From Trichobilharzia regenti (taxonomy: Eukaryota > Platyhelminthes > Trematoda > Strigeidida > Schistosomatidae): a stretch of DNA of 64,000 nucleotides. A program made the translations under genes and the position numbers. The notes beneath the pieces are model-generated. The model was not told the origin of the DNA, did not search any database, and saw only the letters and a list, made by a program, of their open reading frames with translations. The DNA is taken from assembly GCA_944472135.2 (NCBI GenBank), contig OX235262.1:65038887-65102886 (forward strand), written 5' to 3'. Shown piece by piece: positions 15,301 to 27,300 of this stretch (position 1 is its first letter; the number at the start of each line of letters is the position of its first letter).

Positions 15301-18300
15301 TTCTGCGATGCAAAGAAGACGGAATCGTACTGTCTTTGGAAGGTTGTTCTTCACTTTGTAGATTACTTTGAAGGAGGCGTTCGTTGAGATGGAATGACCA
15401 GTATTGACGAGATGTTCGATTATTGCACTCCTTATATGGCCATTATTTCCTTTCTGTAGCCACGCTGGATAGTGTTCTTTTACCCTTTTAGACAGGATGC
15501 GCGTTGAACGACCGATGTACCTGGCTCCACAGCAACAGGTGAACTGATATATACACATAGAAGTGGTCATGTGCGGAATCTTGTCCTTTGGGTTTCTGCA
15601 GATCAGCGGGCGACTGGAGAACACTATTCTTAGTGTTGCCGCAGGGAAAGTTCTTCCTAAAGAGGTGGAAATTCTCCTTCTGAGGACGTCACTAAATAGG
15701 TCTCCTTTGAAGTCTAGGTTCATATAAAGTATCTTTTTCGGCACGGATAGTGTCTCTTGCTTTTGGTTTTTCTGTTTGATGTTTTTCTCTACAAATCTTG
15801 GTGGGTAGCCATTTTGTATGAAGATTTCTTTCAGGAAGTTTAGTTCTTCTTCCATGGTGTCGGAGCTGCAGATGCGTCTGACGCGAGTGGCAAGGGATTT
15901 AATTAGGTTTCTTTTCCGACTGATTGGTACCCAGCTGTAGAAACTTGTTAATTGTCCGTTCCAAGTCGGTTTCCTATGGATTGACCTTCTTAAAGTTCCG
16001 TCATCTCTCCTTGTAAGCTCAACATCAAGAAAAGGGATTTTAGATTCATTTTCAGTTTCCAAAGTGAACTTTGTGGCTGGATGGCATTTGTTGAATATTT
16101 GCAGTAGTTGATTGAGATCGTGACCGTCATCACAGATGATAAAGATATCGTCAACATATTTAACATACAACATATAATTGTCACTATACCTCTTTTCCCT
16201 AAATTCATGTGTGGTTTTCCGAACTATTGCAACTTGATCTCATACACTTTTGTGCGAAGTTCTTATTTTATAAATCGACAAGTCTTATATATTCCAGACC
16301 CTTCTGAGATTTAAGTGTTACTTGAAATCTCAAGTGTCATCCTGTGCATGAATCCCAGTTATTTTGCTGACTGTTTTGAAAGCTGTCCAATTTTTACAGT
16401 TACATAACTGATTGAAAATAATTGACCATCGAATGATTCATGTATTGCTTATTCGATTAATTCTTTAAAATTATCTTTATATTCACATTTTTATAAAAAA
16501 AATTATACACTTTAAATATTTTTTATTAACTCTGTATTACCTAAATGACAACAAGCTGGAGTGTGAGCCTCTGGATATTCAGAACGAACATCTATTGCCA
16601 TCTCTACAAAATCCCGATTACTGAGGTTTAATTCGATATGATGGGGAAGATTTGTAGCTCGGGTGAATGATTTGATATAGTTGTGTTCTCTGAGCTGGAT
16701 GGTTGATTTGCTCATATAAAATGTTTGCCAGCAAGGCGAAAGGTTCAGGTTCAATTCTCAGCCGACACATTCCTAAACCTCGTTAAGTTCAATAGCTAGT
16801 AGTAATAAGAAAGAGTATGTGTGAGGTTAACAATACCACCGCTAGTGAAACTTTAAAGTTGAAGCTCTATGTTTCACTCAGAAAATAAGGAATGAAAAAC
16901 GTCATTGTGAGAAATTGCAGTCATCACATTTAATTGGTATATGGTTGTCACACTCAGTTAAAGTGTAACCTTATCTTAACAACACGGAGCATACAATCGC
17001 TTCGTGCCTTCCATTAACTGTATGTTTGTTTCAGTGCTGCTTCTTATTTCTTATTATTTTGTATGTTTGTATCCATTTATATTTCATTTTCTATTCGGCT
17101 TTACCCATTGATACGCACTCTGGTGCATATAGTGTCATAAGTGTCACAATCTCTTTCCTATCCCATGAATAAGCTAATATCACCACAATTCACCATGTTC
17201 CCATACTATAGGTAATTATACTGCAGTGTTCATAATGTCTCCCTAAAAATAGAACATATTTGACCATTATTCATTTATTTATTTTATTTGCTTTAAAACT
17301 CTAATTATCATCATCCACCGTACAGCCAAATATCCAAGTAAAACTACTGTGAACTTTGCAGACTGCTTGAATAATGTATATTCGCTTTCAGAGTAGCATA
17401 CACCAGCTATTTACTCCATCAGTTCCAAATGGAACATAAGGATTTGGCGACAAGTGATTCAACGAAGAGACTATTTTGGTCGAATTTATTATCAAGCTGT
17501 ACAATCGTATACATATATATATATGTGGTTTTTAACGAATTATATCCAGTGAAGGAATTGATACCGCGGACAATTCATAGTGAAAATAATAATAATAACA
17601 ACTGAAGTAATAAAGGAGGAGTATACAAATTGAATAAGCAAAACGAAAAAAATGACTAGGTATTACCATACTTTAGCATAGAGACCATGAAAGTTGGAGT
17701 AGTTAGACGAGCCTCCTTTGTATACAGAGATCTAGTTTCTCTATTTTGATGGCTAAAGCTTCAGCAATATAGATGATTTTGATACGTAGTGATTCGGGGA
17801 AATTAATTTTCGCCTTGTAGATGACTTTAAAGACAGAGGCTGTAGAGATAGGGTGATCATTATCGACCAGATGTCCAATGATCGCACTTTTTATTGCTTC
17901 ACTACCACCCCTTCGTAACCATGTGCCTGGTTCTCTGCCACTACTTTCAACTCCTTCCACAACTGCCAATAGTCTTTCGTATTCCCTTCATACGATCTCT
18001 TCCATGTTGCACTTGGAAGGTCAACCTAACGCTTCCATTCAGATTCCATTCAAGACAGCAGTCGGTATTTGATGATACTTTAATGTCTCCTTAGAAACCT
18101 TATTTGTTGAATAGTAAATTGTTAAATGCCTCGCCTGCAGACCCCCTTGTTGCTTATACTCTTCGTTGCTAAAAATTCAAAAGCTTTCAACCATATGTTC
18201 CAATTGGAACGCAAAGGAATGCAAATGAACTCGGCGCTTAGCCACCCAACGTTCCAGTAATCAATAAAATAGAGAATCGTTAGTCAGCTTTAGACTAATT

Positions 18301-21300
18301 CAGCATTTGATTTCATGTATAATGACTGAATTATAATATATATATATATAAATTAAAATTTCATTTACCTTGACATTCACATGACCAGTTTTACAAATTG
18401 AATCAAGTATACTCTTAAGTTCAGCGCATAAAGAGGATATCTGAACTAATCGTTCTAACGGATTCATAGTGGTTGTTTCATTTCTCGTATCATTATTATA
18501 ATCATGCATATCGTTGGTTTTATTCACAGGAATATTTTCATTAGTTGACTGATTTACATTTTCATTGTAATCATGATCTGTCAGTTGAGATGACAGGCTA
18601 TTTTCGCGTTCAGTATTTATCACTTCAGAAAGCTTCACATGACGTTTACTCGGGAATGATTGATTCAATCGATTAGTGTTAATATTATCTGATCCATATT
18701 TATTCATATTGTGATCTGTTGTAGAACTGCTAGGCCATGAATTAGCATCAACATAAGAATATTTCTCTAGTGTAGAAGTGATAATATCCCTTTGATCTCT
18801 AAGATAATTGAACATTAACTCTGCACGTCTTATCTGGGAACCAATCTGAAAAGAAAAAATTCAATTTTAAGGGGGAAATACTATTGTAAGGAGAGCTGCC
18901 TGCTAGCCAAAATTGTAGACAACAATTTACGTCAATGTTTACGTCCCGAATCGGGATCATGAAAAAAAAACAATAACAAAGTTTAACCTTGAGGAACTCA
19001 CCAACCAATCACAGCGCACTTAATGTGTGCAAATACGATCCGCAGATATATGGCTTAACTTTCTAAGAAACGGTCACAAGCAGTGCAGAATAACCTTGAG
19101 CAAGAAACCAACCAATTAGAAAACGTTGTTTCACTCCCAACAATAACACTAATAATAATACGCGTAAAAATCTATAAATATCGCTTGATTTTCTTAATAA
19201 ACGATCTGTTGCCTCGCTCTTGTCTGCTGTCGTTACACTATTATAGCATTTTAAAAAGACGTACTTATAAAAAGTGCTAATTCTTAGGAAGTGTTATGAC
19301 AGTCATATATTCTATCCATACAAATATACGGTTATTTTCACGAGATGAAATAAGACGACCTTAGTCTGTTTACTTTAAATTATTATGCTCCTTATTTCTA
19401 CTTTGGACCTATCTATTTTCCAATCTATTTATACAGTTTGTAAATCCATTCTTCATTATTTCGATCGTTAGTATTATTTCCACTCTGAACTAATTTCGAT
19501 ATTATCCCACTGGTCACATCCTTAATTGTTAAATTCATAATTCTTATATTCTGTTTGAATTACCTGCTAAGCTTATTAATTCTACACCACCTTAATAAGG
19601 TTTATGTGCATCGTTGGCACAGCGGTAGAATGCTCACCAACCGGACACATGGGCCGGGGTTCGATACCCGGCCAACACATTCCTTCACCTCACTAAGCCA
19701 ATAATAAGACTAGTAAAGAGGAAAGGCTAGCAACTGCCCCATCCCGTAAAAATAAAAACCACTGCTACCGAAAATTCAAAGCTCTAGCTTGAATATAAGT
19801 ATAAAACTTAGGCACTGTGGTAGAGTATAATTCCATTATACATAAGATTTTATTTTGATAAATCGCACAGTGTTTACAGTTATATGAACTGATCAGTTCA
19901 TATAACTGTAAACACTGTGCGATTTATCAAAATAAAATCTTATCTATAATGGAATTAGACTCTAGCTTGAAGTCCTATGTTCCAGTGGGGACGCAAAGGA
20001 ATAGAAAGAAAATAATAAGGTTTAAACGATTCCATGAACCATTTCATAAAGCACATAACCAATTCTTGATCGCTTAATGTTTAACTATCATTATAATCAC
20101 AGATATTTTATCACAATTGATATTACTATTAAAACAGAATAATATATAAAGAGGAAATTATCACTTATAATGTTAATTGGGATAAAAAATGCAGAGGATA
20201 TTCTCAGAGATTATCTGTAGATTGTTCCTCTATACCACTGTGTAAGAGAAGTTCCAAAAACGTACTTAGTGTTTAGAAGAACTGATTAAAAACGAATCAG
20301 ATATCTAGAACAATCTATCCTAAGAATACTTTGATGAGTTCTCCAGGTGACTGCAATTATTTACCCTCATGAAACTCAACACACTAATCTGGAATTAAAT
20401 CTGAATAACATAGAGCTTCCATAATTATTTTATTGGACAATTTGACTGACGATCTATGATACAGTTTAAGCTAATACTCATACTTAATTATCACAAGAAG
20501 TATCGTCACTGCAAACATATGATTAACCATAAAAATCACTATAAAATTGAATGATTGCTTTCAATGTGGATTTCTTCACGAACAAGCAACGGATAGCGAT
20601 CACTGAAAAGCATAGAGTATACTGGACAGCTCTTTCATCCTAGATTGGAACTCTCCATCAGTGTACACCCACGACTCCATCAGATTTTCAACTCTGGACC
20701 TTAAGGTTAAGAGGACTTAGCTCATTGGTGAGCACTGCTAAAGTCTCAATCTAGGGCTAAACAGATGTTTAGTGCTCCCTAATTTTCAATGATTTCTAAC
20801 TTGTGTTGATTCTTGACGAAATCTACATTGAAATGTACCCCAATCCCTTCAAAATTTGATAATCTAAACGACTAACTGACAATGCAAAATTTCGAAATAA
20901 CTCAGTCCATTGTCAGAAAAAAAACAATGAATACACGGATTGAGGCAGGTCAGTAAAAGTTATCTAACTCTATTGAATTCTAGAAAGTCGCTGTTAAGAA
21001 AATACTTTTCGATATGATTAGTTCAGAAAATTCTTTTTCTTATCATTATACTACTTACCAATCTGGATAATTCAGTAAGATAGGATAATACAGAAGGTGG
21101 TGCAGATGAATCCATAAGAAAGCCAACAGTAAAACTAATCATAGTATGAGCTCCACCTGTTGTTGTACGAAGTGATTCACCATCAGAGCTCTTTGTATTC
21201 GAGTCATCAGTGTCTTCGCTGAGGCCAATACCTTCTGTATCCGATGGAGATAAGTTGAATGCAGCTCCAACAAATATACTGTTTTCTAACTGTGAAAATG

Positions 21301-24300
21301 AATTGTGAATAGGGAATATGTAGGTGGGGAGATATACTTGACCAATAGTAGTAAAATAATAGGAAGAGTTAAGCACAAGTAGGTTAACCATTATTATTAT
21401 TATTTTGTGGTTCGTTTCGCAAAAAATGTTTAATTAACCGATATACACAAACTTCACATTCACATAAAATAGATATATACCGAACCCGAAGATGAAGTTA
21501 TCGGTAATCAGTATTTTAATTATTATGGGAATCATTAACCTCAGTATAATAGATAAAGTTCATACACGAAGATGTGATTGGTAAGTGACATATTTCATAT
21601 CATTATTTGCAATAACAATTAATGAAGATTATTCTCAAGAATCTGTTTGCAGGGATTTGATTTGTTTCAAGTTTGATCACGAACTGACGTCAGTTAGAGA
21701 ACCATTGGAAAGCCAGAAAGCGATGGACAATCAATAATACTAACAGCGGAAGCAGTACTACCAGTGGATATTAACCCTCCGACGAAAACAGAAATCCTGA
21801 AGGCAACAAAGATACTGAAAACTGGAAAAGCAGTAGGACCAGATGGAGCCCTCGTAGAAGCAGTGAAAATGGACTCAGAAACATCAGCGGACTTGATGAT
21901 ACCACTACTGGAGAAGGTGTGGAAAGAGGGTAAGGTACCTGAGGATTGGAAGAAAGGCTACCTATTCAAGCTGCCGAAGAATGGAGACTTACGTCAATGC
22001 AAGAATTGGTGCGGCATTATACTCTTGTCGATCCCAAGCAAAATACTAAGCCTCATCATCCTGGAGAGAATCAAACACGCTAATCTGGATGAAAAACCAG
22101 AACAGACTGGATTAAGAAGAAACAAGTCATGCATCGATCAAATCGCAACAATACGGATCATCATTGAACAGAGCTTAGAATGACAATAAGCTCTCTATCT
22201 CAACTTCATCGACTTTGGAAAGGCCTTCGACAGTGTCGATTGAGAGGTGATTCGGTAACTACTTCACTACTACGGGGTGCCGCCAACAACTATACACTTC
22301 ATCCAACAGTTGGACGACAGTGCTGCATGCCAAGTAATCTACAACGGGAAATTCACGGAATCCTTCGAAGTGAAGACGGGAGTAAGACAAGCTGGTTGCC
22401 TACTATCGCCAATGATTTTCCTGATTGTGGTAGAGACTGGATAATGCGACAAACAGCGGGCAATGAGGAAACAGGCATAAAATGGACTCACACAAAAAAC
22501 TAAGAGGAACTGAACTTCGCCGATGATGTATGTCTGATTTCCCACAAACTGGAAGATATGCAAGTGAAAAGCAACAAGCTGGCAGAAGAAGCATCCAGAG
22601 AAGATAGGACCACAGGTGAACAGATAAAACAGAGGTGATGAAGATTCCTGGCCAACACCAACAGCAACAACAACAACAGACAACAATCGGTATAAATAGG
22701 TGAAATCTGAAAGAAGCAACCTCCTTTATCTGCCTACCTGGGAAGCATCGTTTCAACTACAGGCGGACGGAACTGACGAGGATATCAAAGCAAGGTTTGG
22801 GAAAGCCAGGTAAGCTTTCATTACTCTCAAGCCTGTGTGGAGATCAACAGCACTCAGCATGAAAAATAAGATGTGGATTTTCAACTCCAATATGAAATCA
22901 GTGCTTCTTCTGACGAAACCACAAATAAGCATGGCGACATGGAATGTTCACACGATGTTCGAGGCTGGGAAAGTTGCACAGATTACTAATAAAATGAGGT
23001 GTGGCACAGAAGTGCTGGAAATCTGTGAGAGCAAGTGGAATGGAAGTGGACTCTCCAAATTGCTAATTGGAGAGTCACTGATCCACCCAGATGACAACCA
23101 CAAACACAATGAGACAGTGGCTATCATGATTTCAACAATAGCATCAAAGCTCTTATGCTATGGGAACGAATCTCCTCCAAGATAATAACAGTAAGATTCA
23201 ACTCAAAAGAATGGAAAGTTACAATTATCCAATGGAAAATTTACCAATAAAATTGATTAAATGAAATTCATGTTTCAAAAAATCTACAATCATCATTGAA
23301 AGATGAATAAATTATCCGCTACACCTAACTCATATATCAGTAAAATGACTAAAAATCACCTTGATATAAATTTTACGTTGAAGTGCTTGCGTTTGTTGGT
23401 GTAATAGGCTGAGCAGAACATTTGCAGGAATACCTTCGATATTCGAGATTCCTAAATTACCAATTATTAAAGGTGATTCACTCGAAGGAACTTGTAATGA
23501 TGAGTCTGTTGAATAAATACCACCAAGAACTATATTAGAGGTAGACAGATTTGTTGTAACATTGCCGACAGGATTATTTGAAGACATTGTGCTAGTATTA
23601 CACAGACTAGGCGTAATATTTGAACAGATAGTTGGACAATTATTCAATGTACGATCAACTGATGAACCAATAAAGTTTGGATTAAGCCCACTGGAAATAG
23701 GACTGTTGCCTAGAGTGCTTTCATTACATGACATTGTACGATCTGAGATTAACTAAAAAACAAAATGATAAAAATAAACTTTGGAAAATGACAAATTAGA
23801 AAAATCGTAATCTGAAAAGTGATGAAACTAAATAATTTTGAAAAAATACATTTGTACATGATAATAATAACAAGAGTGAGTAATAAGTGTCGTCTAACAA
23901 AATTAACTAGTCGAATCCCCGAAAACGAACACTTGAAAAGTGTTCTAATACTTACTAGTGAGTGATTGACGACTACATGATGAAGTTGCTTGCAGTTCTG
24001 TTGAGAAGTCACGACCGTTGCGTTAAGGCGGGCCATGTGCAAAGTCAAATACTCGCCCATGAGTTAGGATTCATGGACCATTGGAGTTTGTTTCAGTTGC
24101 AGAACAGTCATCGACCACATCACCTCATAACCTGAAGGTCAAGGAGTTCGATCCTCTGTAAGGTCATAGGAGCATACTACCTAACTAAGAGAAACAACTG
24201 TTCAATGCTTCGTAGCTGTCAGGAGTTTTCTAACTGATAACAATCCATGATTTAACTTGAAAACAAACAAACTCACGCAAACGAGTACTCGAAAATCAAC

Positions 24301-27300
24301 TTAGCATTACTCTAAAGGTAAAGAGAAGAACAGTTAGGAAGCGAGGATAAATACCGACTAAAAGATCCGTATTGTCACATGACTCATCCTAGTAATCAGA
24401 AATAAAATATAATAAAACATACTAAAAAAGAGAATATTCATGCTGATAACTGGTATTTTCAGTGTGATCATCTACTCAAATAATGAATAGAAGAATAAGG
24501 TAACTGTACTTAGATTATTTCAAATTATCTTTAGTTGTGGTTTAATGTGGTTACCATTCAGTATAAGAAGAAGCTAAGTACAATGAAGAACTTCGACAAC
24601 AACTTATGTCTAACACTACACAAGCTCGAAGATCTAAAGGCAAAAACCGGCAAGTTATCAGAAGAAGCATCGAAGACAAGTTTACACAGAGAAGACAACA
24701 GTGATAAAGATACCTAACCAACAACAACAGCAACAACAAACATCAATCACCATCACAAAGAAGAAATTTTAAGGAAGTCACATCTTTCATTCATAGAGGT
24801 AGCATCTTGTCAACTACAGGCAGTACAGATAACGGTGTTAAAAGGCAGGACAGACATTTATTATTCTTGAACCAATGTGGAAATCTGCTGTACTCTGTGT
24901 AAGAAAAAAATTCGGATTTTTTAACACTAATATCAAGCCAGCGCTTCTATATGCTCCAGAGACTTGACAAGTGCATCGACAAAAGCTAATTCAAAAGGCT
25001 GGTGTCATAGGTAATAGTGGAACCCGTTGAAAAAGACTACAGATAAGGAAACGAAATGAAGATGTGTTGTTATTGTTGTTGAAGACTTATGTTCCACTCA
25101 GAACATAATAACAGCAACAACAATAGCAATAATAAAGTTTTATTTCAGACAATATGTGAACAGATAGTGCAGAAATTCTCGGTGTATTTAGTTCCAAAAT
25201 AATTCCTCTGTATACAGAATTTACATGTAAAGTATACCACGTGACATAGAGTTGCTACAAGTGAAGAGAGAATTAATTCTGTGTGTTTTTTCTTCATTTC
25301 TCTCAGCAATTGCACAGCGTTTAGTTGGAAGGTTAATTAAATATGCATGCGAGTTCATGTTGTGATCATTTGATATAATTATGAGATTAAAACAATAAAA
25401 ATGCAGAAGACTTTAAACATTTTGATGAATGGGAATTCAGGTAGCCCAGTGATTTAAGCAGACCACCACTTAAAAGGATTAATGATAATAAATAATATAA
25501 ACAGTTGAGATTTAGTTTAGCTACCATATAGTATCATAAAGCTAAGTACAATGAGGTTGTAGAAGTTCACATTACACTACACTGCAGTACACACACATAC
25601 AATAAACTGACAGTGTTCATTTAATAACATGGATACGTTTTCAAGCACTTTATAAGTTCCCGATTTCTAATATTTTGTTGTATTACTCAGAAAACACGAT
25701 ACACCAGAAAACCACAAGAGAACAATGGAGAGTTCTAGTGATAAGATTTATCAGCAGTATATTAAGAGCTTTAATTGAATTTTTGATTTTCCCGTCGATT
25801 GATTGGACCGAAGTGCTCGGTCTCAGGTTGACATGCCGGCTTCTTGTGCAGATGCTTCGACGATGTCTGGGCATTTAATTAGAATTTAATTGGTGGATGG
25901 TGACTAGCAGTGGAACCCAGGGTGTGCATTTCGTCCTATTTGGGACTCGTCATATGGATGTACCTGCAATAGGACCAAACTGCGCATCCTGGATTCCGCT
26001 GCTGTCTGTCTGTCTGGATTCAACATAGAACTTGGCACCGAAGTGCAGCAGTTCGAGTTGCCACGTTCCAAATAGCTGCTGGTCATCATCCAGCAATTAA
26101 ATACTAACTAAATGCCCAGATATCGTCAAAGCATCTGCACAAGAAGCCGACATGTCAACCTGAGACCGAGCAGTTCGGTCCAATCAATAGACGGAAAAAT
26201 CAAAAATTCAATTCAATAATTAATATGACCCGTTGCACAAGAGGTGGCTCTCGTGGCCCAGGTGGTCTGGTGGAGAACGCTTTGGCGTTTGAAACTATGG
26301 ACACTGGGTTCGAGCCTCGGTGGGAACATCATCACTCACTGAGAAATGCAGGTACATCCAGCTGACGAGTCCCAAATAGGACGAAATGCGCATCCTGGAT
26401 TCCACTGCTAGTCACCATCCACCAATTAAATATATTAAGAGATGTTCATCGGTATGAAAATATCAGAGAGCAAGGAGAGAGATTTGGCGTTATAGAAGGA
26501 AAATAATTCAGGATTGCGGCAAAACACGGGAGACGTGAAATGGAAGACAAAAAAACAATAAGAAGGAAAGACGTAGCACAACACGGAAGACCTGCACAAA
26601 TGACGATTTGGAAATAAGGTGTACACAATTTCCCTATACACAGATACCAAATTTCAAATAGGCATGCCGTTACCAAGTCTCTTTTCTCCTACCGTTACAG
26701 AACTACTGATGAATCCTATTAGATTCAGTCATGTAAACGACAAACATGAAACCAAGATATACCAGTCGAATATAATCAAGTATTATGTACACGCTATACA
26801 GACTGTCATTATTGTAAATGGAAGTGGTGATGAAGTTATGTTTTGACTACATGTGAATAAATCGACAGTTTGATTCCAAAGAATAAATATTCATTATCCT
26901 ATGCCTTCTAGTAAATTACAAACAGATCATCAAACTTAAATTCTACTTTAATATTTAAAAAACAAAATTGCGAGAATAAGAAAAACAAAACTGACACTTC
27001 ACGATGAACAAGTACTTAAAGCTTCCAGTATATGTACAGAAACTGTAATCGGTCGATTAATAAAGTTGAAGGGATAAAGTAGGTTAAAGCCCTCACCTGG
27101 CTGCATGAATACGAGGGCTTACGGCGAGTTGTCATCAGCAGTGGTGACGACTAGTGGTGCCCGTTAGGGATGCCCATTACTCCCATTTCTAGTTAACTTC
27201 ATCACAGATGTACTAATGAACTTAACCCTAACTCACTTCAAAGACTCAGGGATTGACTTGCTACCAGGGAACAATCTCGTTGACTTAGAATATATGATAT

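Noticed and set aside
22339..22756. Cys/Val/Ser-rich minus-strand frames of 117-126 codons
   Set aside because: They are antisense shadows of the RTE-2 reverse transcriptase; the CAA-rich stretch gives the odd residue runs.
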